Positions 50,752 to 62,690 of a stretch of 64,000 bases of DNA are shown one piece after another. The stretch spans positions 1 through 64,000 of the forward strand of contig NW_001799636.1 of NCBI RefSeq assembly GCF_000165425.1, given 5' to 3'. How positions within the stretch are numbered: position 1 is the first letter of the stretch; every line of letters begins with the position of its first letter. Source of the DNA: Paramecium tetraurelia. Taxonomy: Eukaryota; Ciliophora; Oligohymenophorea; Peniculida; Parameciidae. Made by a program: the position numbers and the translations under genes. The notes beneath the pieces were generated by a model that was given only the letters and a program-made list of their open reading frames with translations, was not told where the DNA came from and did no database searches.

Positions 50752-51959
50752 ATGCCCAAGTCATTTTCAACACGAGCAATTCACACAGCATAACATGCAG
50801 AACCTATTCATGGCAGCGTGAATGTTCCCATTCATTTGAGTACAACTTATAAACAGAGAGGACCTGGTTAACCTTATTCCACATTCGATTATACAAGATG
50901 TGGTAATCCAACAAGAGCAGCCTTGGAAGAATGCATAGCTGATTTAGAGAATAGCAAACATTGCATAACATTTTCATCTGGTTGTGCAGCAATATCCTGC
51001 ATCATCAATACTTGTAAGAATGGTGAATAGATCATTTGTTGCGATGATGTAGTATATGGTGGTACTCAAAGATATATGAGAAATTTCTCTGTTAAGAATC
51101 ATGGAATTGATGTTTTGTTTGTAGATATCACAGATCCTCAAAGTGTAGTCAAGACGATCACAGAAAAGACCAAAATAATCTGGATAGAAACCCCTACTAA
51201 TCCAACTCTCAAAATTGTGGATATTTCAGCTGTTTGCAAAATAGCTAAAGAGAACAAGATATTAACTGTAGTTGATAACACATTTGCTACTCCATATCTC
51301 TAAACTCCAAGTGATCTGGGAGCTGACATTAGTGTATTATTTTCAATCCTATAAACAGATTAACTCTGGAACCAAATATATGGGTGGACATGATGACGTC
51401 GTCTTTGGATCTTTGACTTGCAATGATAAGGAATTGTATGACAGATTGTACTTCTCTGCAAAATCTTAAGGAGGCTGTCCTAGTATCTTTGATTGTTATC
51501 TCATCATGAGAAGTTTGAAGACTTTAGAATTGAGAGTTAAGTAAGCTACAAAGAATGCCTATATCTTTGCAAAGTATTTGGAAGGCAATCCTTTGGTTGA
51601 GAAAGTTATCTATCCTGGGTTGTCCTCTCATCCGTAACATGAATTGGTTAAAAGACAATAAAGAGGAGGGGGAGCAATGATAAGCTTTTATGTTAAGGGA
51701 GGTTTTGAAGAAACTAGTAAATTGTTGAAGGCTTTGAAAATATTTACACTTGCTGAATCCTTGGGAGGAGTTGAAAGTATTAATTTACACAAAATAAGGT
51801 TTAATTGAAGTACCATCAGTTATGACACATGGATCAATACCTGTTGACGTAAGAAACTAATTGGGGATTACAGACAATATGGTTAGAGTTTCAATTGGTA
51901 TTGAAAATGTTGAGGATTTGATATAGGATATGGAGGAGGCTCTTAAATCAACGCAATGA
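50752..51959 (+). CDS. Cystathionine gamma-lyase / gamma-synthase family (PLP enzyme)
   Basis: Three exons with introns at 51334-51358 (25 nt) and 51777-51798 (22 nt) give 386 residues, the usual length. The Cys/Met metabolism PLP-family blocks are all present: AIHTAQHAEPIHGSV, YTRCGNPTRAALEE, CITFSSGCAA, YGGTQRYM, WIETPTNPTLKIVDI, VVDNTFATPYL and the PLP-lysine motif SGTKYMGGHDDV (Lys near residue 199). SLGGVES and a late VRVSIGIENVEDL are typical of gamma-lyases. The enzyme splits cystathionine to cysteine, 2-oxobutyrate and ammonia in transsulfuration; beta-lyase or synthase activity cannot be excluded on sequence alone. No targeting signal, so probably cytosolic. Confidence 0.93.
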
Positions 51960-52008
51960 ATATATATTTTAATAATATTTATATACATCATTAATAATTA
52001 TATACAAA

Positions 52009-53948
52009 TCAATCAATTATTAATAATTTGCCCAAGTTACTTACTTTTAATTCTTGTAGTATTTCCATTAATTGTTAATTGATATCAGTTTCAATTAATT
52101 ACATAGTACTTGTATAATAGGAGTTCATATTTATTTGCTATCCATTCTGGTGGATTATGAACAATTAGTTATCAATGCTAATTTATTACAACAGAGAGCC
52201 CTTGAACTTTAGACTTTACAATTGTTAACAATTACCAATCTGATGATCAATGGGCTAATCGAAATCAATAGAGTATTTAATCACAGTGTCAATATCCTAA
52301 GCCTATCTGCCACCAAAAGTGATGAAATCCAAATTACTCTAGTTCGATCTGCAAATAAATGTGCAAGCCTCTATTGGACTATATAGAGTGATTCCTAACA
52401 TCTCCCAACATTTGAAATCTGGATTGTAGATCTCAATTGTGTTGATTCTTGTTTTGAATGTGTTAAATCCTCCTGCAACCAGCACTCTGCCATTGTGTTG
52501 GATCATAAAAGAACTGCATCTCTTTTCATTTAACTTTGGAAGCACTTCCCATTGATTATTATTGATGTGATATCTCTCACAGGAATCCAAAATGCCTTAA
52601 TCATCATTACCGTAATTCCTGCCTCCAGCAACATATATGTAGTTATCTACCAATGCATAACTGAAGGCATATCTAGCTTAATTCATTTTGGCTAATTTAG
52701 TAATTTGATTGAAATTAGATTCCAATTTGATAGTTTCATTACTTATTTAATTCATCTGGTTGTTCACTCCTCCCATAATGATGAGACTACCATCTTTCAA
52801 GAGTAGAGCTCCAGAATATAAAAATATCTTATTCGATAATATCGTAGTTGATTAAATATAATCTTTAAATTTTTATTATTTTGATTAATTCTGATCCTTA
52901 AAATAATTCTTATTAATCCTGTAAATGGCCTCCTCCTATATAATTACAATGTAAGAGATGATCTGCTTCTAAATCACTCCCAACTCAAAAGTGTAATCAG
53001 CAATGCTGAATTCCTTCAAACTCTCATTAGTAATTGAATTAAACACTTTATTTTTGTAAGTTCGAAGTTCCAAATTGGAAATGTCTCCTCTCTCCACAGA
53101 TAAAGTGTCACTCCCAAAAAACTACACTGAATAATTCTCAATCTAAATCCCCTTCTACAACACTCTTGGTTTCTGATTACTGGTCTTACCGATGTAGGAG
53201 ATCTGTTTTGTAAAGTCAACCACTTGATGGTTATCAATAATGCCTTCAGCTGATTATCCACCCAAAATGAATAATTCCTTCTTGTCATTCTGGTACAACA
53301 CTCCCTATTCTACGCCGTAATGTAATTTTAACTCCAATATGACCCATTAACTATTTTCATATTTCTCAATTTTCTTGGATCTCTTTCTTACATCAGTGTA
53401 TCCACCGAAGACATATATTTTCTATTCAAACAATATGGAAAAGAATGTTGCACGACGACAATTCATGGGGGCAATCATTTCCCATTTGCCTTTCTAAAAG
53501 TCATAGCTTTCACAACTATTCAAAATGCCTTCGCTTCCTTAACCATATGATCGTCCCTAACCTATTAATACAATAGTCCTTACTCCCAAAGCATATAGTT
53601 TTTGATCGTATTTGTTATAGATTAGTTAATGTGTATATCTTGGAATGTTCATTGAAGGGAGGTTCCTAAAGATATTCTCCTCCACATTGTATCGATAAAC
53701 ATTATTGCTAACCTCTTAATAGTTTTCATCGATTCCACCACTTAGATAAACCGTGCTCTCATTTACCTAAACACATGCCATGTTTTTTAAAACTATCTAA
53801 TGATTAAACAAAAATCTGATACTTACGGAGTCTGACTTCTCGTGAATTCATCCTTGACTGTGTTGTAACTCAATAAAACATTGGGGAAACCAAAAAAATA
53901 GCATAGTTTTTCTGGAATCGCTTTTTATGTTGATTATTCTATTCCCAT
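52009..53948 (-). CDS. Kelch-repeat protein
   Basis: Two exons joined by a 26-nt intron (53797-53822) give 637 residues. Kelch repeats with the double-glycine and spaced Tyr/Trp pattern recur along the whole length: VYLSGGIDENYQ, KIYVFGGYTDVRK, LFILGGQSAEG, SLIIMGGVNNQMN, YIYVAGGRNYGND with SCERYHINNNQWEVLP, and VLVAGGFNTFKTR with CWEML. They should fold into one or two beta-propellers for protein binding. There is no BTB or F-box domain at the N-terminus (MGIEQSTQKAIPEK) and the C-terminal 90 residues are Gln/Ile-rich without repeats. The binding partner is unknown. Confidence 0.85.
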
Positions 53949-53997
53949 TCTTTATTTATTTATATTTAACAATATTCAATATGATTAATTTATATAA

Positions 53998-54885
53998 ATG
54001 ATTATTTTATTTGGTTTCTTTACTTTGGCTTTATCTGATTGTTCTAGCAATCCCTTCACTCCCCAATACTTAAATCTCCTCCATAATCTCGAGATGGATG
54101 TACAACAATACAACACCTATATGTAATCCACACCTAAAGATTAAGTACTTGCACTCCCAATTATTATTTAGACTCTAAATATATGTTCAAAAATGAATTC
54201 CTATTCTTGTTGCACTCCTGAAACTGAGACCTTCTTCCAATCCATCATTTCCAAATATCAATCCAAATTGCTAGACAATAACAGCGAATTGCAGAACTTG
54301 TTGAAGACATTTGAATCTAATATCAAAGTATGTGGACTACTAAATAACACCTCATTTGGAAATTCATTTATTGGAACTGATAGCATAGAAAACTATAAAT
54401 TGTAATTAAAATAATTAGCCAAACTATAAGCTGGGTTTTTGTAAGGAAATCTTTGCATAATGTGTGCAGCATCAAATGACACTAAATTTATATAGAACAA
54501 CAAAATAGTTGCACTGAAATCCAATTATGATTAGTATATAAGCAACCTTATCAATTAATATGATTCTTTGCAAAGTCAGGTCATAAATTTCAAATAGTTT
54601 GTGTTAGACTATTATCTGAATTACACAGACACCTTACGCTGCAGTAGTGTTTTGGAAGAGTTCCTTCAATCTTGGCAAAATGTGGTGGTGTGTCCTGGAA
54701 ACATGTGCGATTTGTACATAAAAAATACAATCTAACCACTTGGGTTTAGATAATTGATGGCTGAGGATTATTACACATTTAGTGAGACAGAAGGGATTGA
54801 AGTTTACATAGAAGTAACTGGAGGGGAGGTAGCATCAAAGGGGGTAATACTGATTTTTATGATAACATTTATACTATTGTTGTGA
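53998..54885 (+). CDS. Secreted/surface Cys-containing protein with C-terminal hydrophobic anchor
   Basis: A single exon of 295 residues. A signal peptide (MIILFGFFTLALS) precedes an ectodomain with several cysteines (NICSKMNSYSCCTPET, CIMCAAS, LRCSSVL, VCPGNMCDLYI), consistent with disulfides, and mostly helical-looking sequence. The end GVILIFMITFILLL is a hydrophobic tail without basic residues after it, which fits either a GPI-attachment signal or a C-terminal membrane span. I do not recognise the family. It is divergent from the kelch gene, with a 49-base gap, so promoters must overlap or be very short. Confidence 0.75.
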
Positions 54886-54948
54886 TAATGTTTGTTTATA
54901 TTGATAATTAACATCAATATATATATATATTTTAAATATAATTAATAT

Positions 54949-55335
54949 ATGGATCAAAGTATGTTTGAGTTATTCGGAGGTGACGGGCAGATATCAGATT
55001 TGATAGATCAGTTTTATTATAAGGTGTTATTCGATTAAAGTTTGAGAAGCATGTTTTTAAAAGCAGACATGACTAGAGTTAGATTATAATAAAAGACCTT
55101 TTTCGCCCAAATGTTCGGCTGTGTTCACACCAAATACACTGGAAAGTATTAATTCTAATAAATATACAGAGATCTAGTGGAAGTACATAAGAATTTGAGC
55201 ATAACTGATCAACAATTCGATAGATTCTTATATCATCTAAAATGCATATTAGCTGACATGAACAAACCCTAAGAATTGATTGATTCAGTATTGAAGAGAG
55301 TAGATAGCCATAGACATGTAATTGTGTTTAAATGA
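54949..55335 (+). CDS. Truncated haemoglobin
   Basis: A single exon of 128 residues, the usual size for group I truncated haemoglobins, known from Paramecium and Tetrahymena. Features: the glycine motif near the start (FELFGGDGQIS), a B-helix with Tyr-Tyr (DQFYYKVLFD), a Phe-rich CD region (SLRSMF), the second Gly-containing turn (FGCVHTKYTG) and the F-helix with the probable proximal histidine in DLVEVHKNLSI followed by TDQQFDRFLYHL. The haem protein binds O2 or NO; the exact role in ciliates is unsettled. It starts 64 bases after the preceding gene. Confidence 0.9.
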
Positions 55336-55342
55336 TATATAT

Positions 55343-56648
55343 TCATTATTTTTTTCTTCTATTATCAATGTCCCTAAAATTCTATTCCTCCAATTGCAAT
55401 TTGGCTCTATAAAAAGATATTATTCATAAATACTTCTAAGCATCCTCCATCTTTTAATTCCTCATAAGAATCAAATCACACCTCCTTGTAGTATCAGATT
55501 CCAATATTTCCTAAGGTGAGATCCACTTCTTCTTTTCTTCGTCTATCTACCAAACGTTCTCTTCTCCAAAGAGCAACCCCTCTAACCATGATCCAATTCC
55601 TTATTAAATAAGAGTCCTTAAATGGTATATGATCCCAATTACTCTGTTTTATTTCCATTGCCATCAGTTTTCACTTCAAAAATATCCACCTCTACAATAT
55701 CGAAGATCTTGGCCTATTCTTACGACTTGAAGAATGAAGTAATCTTAGACATCATCCCTTCAGCATTGTAATTAAAAGTAATCACTGCTTTCACACCAGG
55801 TCCCTCGACAATCATCTTCCCTTGCCAATTCAATATTCGGTCTCCCATCATTAATCCAGTTATCTCCCTTATATGTATTTATAGACATGATTACATTGTT
55901 GGTCTCTATGTACATTTATAGACAGCTCCATTGTTGAAGACTATGGTTTATCTACCAGTCTAAAGTCCTGTTAACGAATTCACTGTCTTATGAACTTATA
56001 TATCCAATCTGTCATCACCATATATTTTATAATTATTTCCTAATATGTAATAATATGAAATTGGCGGATCAAAAGAAGTTTATTCTGCAAAGAATTGTGT
56101 TCCATCCTCTTTCACCAACTACACATTTACAAACTATTTTATTACCTAAAGAGTCTCTCCTACTAATGGATCCAAAGGTGATTTCATTTTTGTGACCTCC
56201 CCATTGCAATGTAATCCAGAAATCTATAATATGATTCCAATTCTTACCTAATAGGCTGAGATATATTTGATCTGTTCCAATGGTGATAACTGACTACATC
56301 TCTCCAGTAAATTACTAAACGTGTGTCCTCTTGTTTTATAATCAATTGTATTTACAGTGCCACTCCATGTAAGAAACTCATATCCAAAGACATGGCTACG
56401 GGCTTGCTGATTTACATCAAAGATCCAAAATTTCCTGTCATGATCTTCCCACTCACTTATTTAAACATGCTGGCTGCCACCTTTTAGGTTTCAGAATTCT
56501 CATCCCCAAATGATAAATTTAGACCTCCTAATATTATGATTAATCAGCACTCACCTTGTTGATGAGCTGCCTTATGTCTATGAGTAGGAAATTGTTGAGC
56601 TTATTGCCCATTTTGATTGTCATTCTGTTTTTTAAATCCGAACCACAT
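55343..56648 (-). CDS. Oxysterol-binding-protein-related (ORP) lipid-transfer protein
   Basis: Six exons with introns at 56528-56554 (27 nt), 56330-56355 (26), 56224-56247 (24), 55617-55642 (26) and 55407-55433 (27) give 391 residues with exact frame. Almost the whole protein is the ORD lipid-binding domain: MQISKPVAMSLDMSFLHG (lid/entrance region), SPLEQIKYISAYQISGLH, TKMKSPLDPLVGETLQ (matching the NPxLGE-type block), then a long beta-barrel region (FDPPISYYYILGNNYKIYG), GIGSWLEGLLFGEENVWQ and a C-terminal helix region (RCDLILMRNQKMEDAQK). ORPs move sterols or phosphatidylserine against PI4P at membrane contact sites. The usual histidine pair of the family is not clearly seen at its position, which reads DPPIS. 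No PH or ankyrin domain, so it is a short ORP. Confidence 0.88.
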
Positions 56649-57595
56649 TATTTAAAAATAAAAGATTTGTTATTAATAATATTATTTAACGATAATTATT
56701 AATAAAATTTAAACACCAATTAAACAATTAATTAAACAACTTATAATAATTTATTATAATATTTGTTATATAATTCATATTTAAATGACTTGTTAAATTG
56801 TTATCTCTGATATCTTAATCATTTTATTAAAATCCATTTTTGAGTTTCATTTCTATCCTTAATTCAGTAAACATTTCTTAGATCTCATAGGATCTATTAA
56901 AAGAACCTACCCTTTTTTTGTTAGATCATATATCTGAATTAACTAGAATTCAATTAATTGCATACTTAATTATTCTAAAATTAATTGTGCGTGCATATAA
57001 TCTTTGAATGTAACTATATTTTTAGAATGATATAGCATACTCATACATTTGCTCAACAGCTAAGAGGCTCTGATCTTAGAAGATGGAGATTGAAGGTTTT
57101 AAATGATATCATGAAGTATAAGTTGTTATCTCTTAGTATTTTTATTTGATAATAGTTTTAACTCGCTCGATTATAAAACTCGCTTTTATACATATCTGAT
57201 CCGTTAGTATAAATATTATGACCATTATGTTAAATGGATTTTGAGAGAAAATCACAAGAAAAAGTTTATCTGTGCTTAACAATTGTATTTTTAGTGAATA
57301 ATTACTCTCATATTTTGAAAGATATATAACTAGAATTCTAAAATAAGTAATTTTTATAATAAAATTTCTCTAAATTACATGAACTTTATCCCAATTCTTA
57401 TAGAGATTTATTAATATGCAAGCATTTTGAATATTCACAATATGCTTAATTTTTTTCCTATAAGATATTACAGTTAGATTATTATCAATTTGATTTTATC
57501 TTCTACCATCTTGATATTGTTTGTGTAAAATTAGAAAACAAACTATTTTCATGATTTTTAGATGAGAATTAGATGTATTAAATATAATAAATATT
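56649..57595. other. Divergent intergenic region, no gene recognised
   Basis: About 950 A+T-rich bases. All frames on both strands are broken by TGA at short intervals, and I found no intron-like segments that repair them. It lies between an ORP and a transporter start, so it carries both promoters; part may be relic coding DNA. Confidence 0.45.
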
Positions 57596-58969
57596 ATGGC
57601 AGAATAGGCAAATATTGGAAATCTAATATTCATGTGTATCATCACAGTTTCCTATTCAGGTGCCATAGGATTGTGTAGAACAGTGATATTTTCCACGATC
57701 TTGAAGATAGATGACTCAGTAATCAACTCGGTCTCACTTGGGATATTCACACTCATTTTTCTATTTGGCCCTTTTTCATTGCCTTTATATCAGAGAATTA
57801 TCTACAAATTCACCTATAAGTACTATTTCTCTATTTGAAATAGAGCAGTATTTTGCATAACAAGTCTAGTGAATGTTATCAGTACAACACTCTACATCAT
57901 TATTATTGAGTAGCAACCTAAGCAGATTTATTTGATCATTGCTATATTGCTCTTTGAAGCAATAGCAGCTCCATTTCTGGCCATCTTTTATTGTGCATAC
58001 AATTATTATGTTCGTAGCATTTCCAACTCAAAAAATATTGGCATCTACTTTGGAATTGCCTACTCATTATTCAGTATGTAGAATTTCATTGGTGATATCT
58101 ATATCACCTTCGCCAACTCAATGTATGAATATAACGAATATTTCTACTATCCAATGTTATTCATATCCTTGATCATATCCATGTTATATCTTTTTATCAA
58201 AGAACCTAAATTTGGAAATAAATCAAATTCTTCCCAAAGCATCGATTTGCATCAAAGGATCAATCAACACATTTATGGCTCGTAAGAAGAATAGAATCTC
58301 CTATAGAGAGAGGATGATCCATCATACTCAAATTAATTCATTTAGATTTGGACTGTCTACAAAAAGGATCCACTCTTTATCTATATCATCCCAACAATCA
58401 TTTCCTTAGGAATATTCTCAGCCTTTAATGTTGTTTACTCACAAGATATGATTGTGCCTCATTATAGCATGTAATTGAATCAAGAACTTATTGCTGGGTT
58501 AACACTCCATGGAATTGGCCAATTCCTGGGTGGAATCACTGTGGGATTGATCTCTGATATATATGGATACCTGAATTTACTAATTATACTTTAGATTTTT
58601 GCCATTCTTACTTACATAATTTCAGTAAATTTATAATATTAAATAAGGATTGTTGGTGAAACAACCTAGGTGAATAACACCTTATTTTACATTTTTGATT
58701 TCATGTCTGGATTACTAATCTCATCCTCATAAGTGCTAACATTTGCCATCTCTGGATCACAATACCACCACAACAAAAATGTACTCTAATTTTGTAATTG
58801 GATTTATTGCGTGACATTTTATCTATTTACCATTTTCATGAGTTTGACCTCCTCCTCCAATTTAACCTTAGGTGTCATTTCATTTAGTTCTTTCATAATA
58901 TTATATTCCATCCTAAATTTTGCTTGCTTGTGGTTCCACAGGAGATAGTATCTGATTGATTTACAATGA
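57596..58969 (+). CDS. Major-facilitator-like polytopic transporter
   Basis: Two exons joined by a 24-nt intron (57820-57843) give 449 residues. About eleven or twelve hydrophobic segments are visible, beginning NLIFMCIITVSYSGAIGL, with a long hydrophilic central loop of about 60 residues (around KSNSSQSIDLHQRINQ) between two six-helix halves, the classic MFS arrangement. In the second half GGITVGLISDIYGYLN resembles the MFS motif A (G-x-x-D-x-x-G) at the loop between helices 8 and 9. The substrate is unknown; similarity of build to UNC93- or SLC43-type MFS proteins is possible. No signal peptide. Confidence 0.8.
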
Positions 58970-59064
58970 ATATTTAATTAAAATTATTCATATATCTAAT
59001 TTAATCGCCCCATATATTCCCTTACTAAATGAATAAATTAATTAATAATATATCTAAAAAATAA

Positions 59065-59494
59065 ATGTACTCTTGCATTTCCATTAATTCAAAAGATAGT
59101 ATTGAAGAATTCTTATCATTATACCATTGTAAAGACTCTAATAAAAAAATCCTATTAAAAAAAGAAAGAGAAATAGTTAAATACCTCAAATCACTAGGCC
59201 TCTAGATGAAAACAGATCCACTAATGAAATTGTAACAGAAGAATAAGTATTCAATTACATTTATTTAGCCCAATATTCCAATGTGATAACTCCTTTGAAT
59301 ATGAAACAGTAATTGAGAAAAAGGAATTTGAAGACGACGATGATGACGATGAGAATGAGGAACTCGTTATAGCCAACAATCCCCTTTATAAAAAAAGGAC
59401 CAGCAAAAAACTAATAAGAGTTTTTTCTTTCGAGAAAAAAGATAACAACTCGTTTGGAGAAGATGAATAGAACTCACTTCTATAAATAACCTGA
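59065..59494 (+). CDS. Small acidic hypothetical protein
   Basis: Two exons with a 22-nt intron (59247-59268) give 135 residues, MYSCISINSKDSIEEF to EQNSLLQIT at TGA. The first half is basic and helical (ILLKKEREIVKYLKSLG), the middle holds an acidic run (EFEDDDDDDENEEL), and the end is Ser/Lys-rich. No membrane segment or domain recognised. The clean intron supports a real gene. Confidence 0.6.
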
Positions 59495-61009
59495 TCCATG
59501 AGGTTTTTTTAATTTATTTAAACATTTATGAGCAGATTTAATTACTAGTTATTTTTATTATATTATAAAATATTATTAATAATAATTCTAATTGTTATTT
59601 ATTTTCGATTATTGACTTGATTAATAAATACATAAATAATTAAATACCTAAATAATATTGGTTTGATTGGGTCTTTGCTAAAAGATTATATATATTTCAG
59701 TAAGAATACAAAATTAGAAGTTTTTTAGGCAATTATCACCTGAATCACCATATCATCAAGCTACTGCTATTACAATAAATAGATAAATTATATAATCATT
59801 ACTTACTTGCTTATAATGATGGATTTATAAAATTATATTTTATTACTTATATAAAATTTAAATCTTAAAAATAGTCTGAAGTCTCTTTTATTCCAATTAC
59901 AAAAGATTTAACATTTTAGGGCAAAGACTTTTATTTTAAAAATTTGTTACAACAGAGTTATGAATGTTGCAATGGTGAAAATTTTTCCGACAGCCAATTT
60001 CCAAAGTTAAATACAATAATAATTTGAATTTTTTACTAATACAAAGATTCAAGCAAACTTTCCTTTGAAATCTATTTCCCCTTGCAAATTAGTATGAGCT
60101 TAAGTAATCATTAAATAATGAGGGTTTACCTCATTTTACCATATTTTTTGATAAATTGGATGATAAATTAGATAAATAAAGTAATTTTCATTTAATTTTG
60201 TTTTTGAAGGTTTTTCTAACCAGGCTGAATTTTGCTAACTAAAAATAAATTGAATTTATTGCTAATAAATTATTACACTCTACATTGATCCATAATTGTA
60301 TTTGTTTGGATAAGTAGCCTCAACTCTATTTTAATTCTCCATACAAAGTAGTAAACAAATCAGGTTCACTGCAATCTGAAATTAGATTGCATTCATTGAT
60401 ATTTAACAAATAAGTTGATAATGGTGCTAAAATTTAGTTCATAACTAGTATATAAGGTATCTTAGAATTTTGTTATTTATCATTTTGATATTAACATTAA
60501 AGTTATGAGAAATCCAATAAAATAAACCTTCATCATCATTACCTATTTCAAAGGGATAATAACTTACATCAGTTCATTTGATTCTTTATTTATAGAAAGA
60601 TTTTATGATTGGAATCATATTTCTCCTAAATACATTCTCTATTTTCACGTGTTTTTTATTATTAAAAATGCAATTAGAAATTCAAAAATTTACAACCTTA
60701 ACAAAATATACTTTATGAATAAAAGCAATATATAATTTATATATGAATTAATTCTATTGACTATTTATTTTTATTTCGTTTTTTTGTATTAGGCCATCTA
60801 AAATTGATTATATATTTTCAAATAATTTCAATAGTGGTTATATCATGAGGACATAGACTTGCAATAGAGATATTATCATATCGATGTGATTGCATATATA
60901 AATTTCTCTATAGAGAAGGACAATTATTTGGTTTTTATAAAAAAAGCGTAGAGTATAATTAATATATGAGATTAGATTGTTTTATAGAATATTATATTTT
61001 GCATATTGG
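59495..61009 (+). other. Long gap with relic coding sequence at about 59877-60485
   Basis: On the plus strand, pieces such as SFIPITKDLTFQGKDFYF with QQSYECCNGENFSDSQ (about 59877-60030) and PQLYFNSPYKVVNKSG with LQSEIRLHSLIFNKQ (about 60315-60430) read like protein with TAA/TAG as Gln, but TGA codons and frame changes separate them and no start fits. I take them as remains of a lost gene of unknown family. The rest of the 1.5 kb, including the last 500 bases, shows nothing recognisable. Confidence 0.4.
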
Positions 61010-61249
61010 ATGAGTTTGGCCTTTGAGAGACTGAGGAAATAGGATTTGTTGCTATCAGCAGTGCTATACGAGAAAATCCCCAAAGAGCAGTTAATTCAGC
61101 ACTTGAGTCAAGTAAGAGGTGAACAATTTGATTTGATCGACTCTTGGGCATACGAGACATTAGAGGGGGAAGTGAAGGTGATGGTAGAGAAAAAGCACGA
61201 GGAATTCAGGAGAGTAAGGTATGAATATCAGATAGACCAAGAACGATGA
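61010..61249 (+). CDS. Small charged hypothetical protein
   Basis: A frame of 79 residues, MSLAFERLRKQDLLLSAVLY to YEYQIDQER at TGA (61247-61249). It is highly charged and probably helical. Its stop overlaps the ATG of the PX gene by the bases ATGA. Alternatively a 22-nt GT...AG intron (61218-61239) could be removed, ending the protein at 61258 instead. No family recognised. Given the overlap it may be an unrecognised 5' part of the downstream gene, but no splice in phase joins the two. Confidence 0.5.
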
Positions 61250-62654
61250 GTATAGATGAGGAAATCCTAATCAAACCAAATGTGATGATCAATGATGAAA
61301 AGAATTACAGAGAGACAATCCAATGTAAACAATTGCCTCCGAATAGAATTGTACTGTACTATGATCAGAATCCTCAAGTTATCATGTAACCTAGGATCGC
61401 AGAATATAAGATAATTGAAGGTAGTACATTCACACCAAATTATGTGAATTATTGTGTAGTTGTGGGACAATTTGGTTCCAATGTGTGGAGAAGAGTCGAG
61501 CACTTTTATTGGTTATAAGAGTCATTGCAGCAATAATATCCAGATAGTTTGATACCACCACTCCCTGCTAAAACTTTATTCCGAAAATTCACACCTGAAC
61601 ACATTTCCAAGAGAACCAAAATGTTAGAATAATTCTTGGGTGCCATTCTTAACAATCATTTATTGAGATAATCAGACTTCATTGAAGGCTTTTTGTTTAT
61701 AGATGATGATATCAAATTTAAACAATTATTAGCTTCTTCATCTGTGTTGAAATAACCAACCAAATATAGTGATTATGTCAATCAAGAAGGTTAGGTCATT
61801 TTGGAATTCAATCCTATGATGGATAAGTATTTCATGGATATCAATACGTAATAATAATATTTATCAATAGTTACATGTTAAACACTAATGATATCTACAA
61901 GGAGTTAACACAAAATTCTAGATTCATGGTTAATTCCATGAAGGATTTCATTATCAAAGTCAAGAATTTGGCTGGGAGCATTGGGTCATTGAAGGAAGCC
62001 ACAAAATCCTTCAATTTAAAAAATATTGTTGGTAGTCTTCCTTTATTGGAATTCGTTTATACTCTACTGGAGGAATATTTCATCGATTGGAGCACCAATT
62101 TAAATAAATTGGCCAACACCTTAAATGAAAATCTATATGAATTCTTCAGATTCCAAAGGGATATGTAAAATCAATGTGTAGAACTCATTTCCAATAGAAA
62201 TAAAGCCCAGTGTAAATACCTAAAGGAGTACTAGGATTTGATGAAGAAGAAACACAAATACTTTACTAGCGAACCAATAGAGAAGTGGGAGATGGTTACT
62301 GAAATGGATAAGATAAAGATCAAATAGAATTAGGTACTCTCCTATCATTTCATGTTGCCCAAAGAAACCCAAGAAGTTGAAGGATTGAAGATGAGATTCG
62401 CGTACATCAATAGACAAGCATACCAATAGATCACTTAGTACTTTGATAATAAGGGCATTTCTTATACTACGAGAATGTGCAATATGAGTATACGGAAGAA
62501 GGAGAATGCTGCATAACATACTCAATTTGTGGAAATGATAGCTTCACAATTCATGTAGATAGTGGCTATGAGGAATGGTGAAATTCCAAATTTGAAACAG
62601 GAATGGATAGATTAATACTTAAATCCTCTTAGAATCAGTTGTATTATTAGGTGA
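61246..62654 (+). CDS. Sorting nexin-type PX domain protein (probable PX-BAR)
   Basis: Two exons with a 23-nt intron at about 61848-61870 give 461 residues. The PX domain spans about residues 50-165: VNYCVVVGQFGSNVWRRVEH, the Pro-rich loop SLIPPLPAKT, and FTPEHISKRTKMLEQFL then NNHLLRQSDFIEGFL, all typical of sorting nexins that bind PI3P on endosomes. The C-terminal 250 residues are long amphipathic helices (NSMKDFIIKVKNLAGSIGSL, MQNQCVELISNRNKAQCKYL, YFDNKGISYTTRMCNMSIRK) in the size range of a BAR dimer module, which would sense or form membrane curvature. The start MSIDEEILIKPNVM is the first ATG in the frame. Confidence 0.87.
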
Positions 62655-62690
62655 TAATTTGGAGACAATTATGTTATAATCATATATTAA

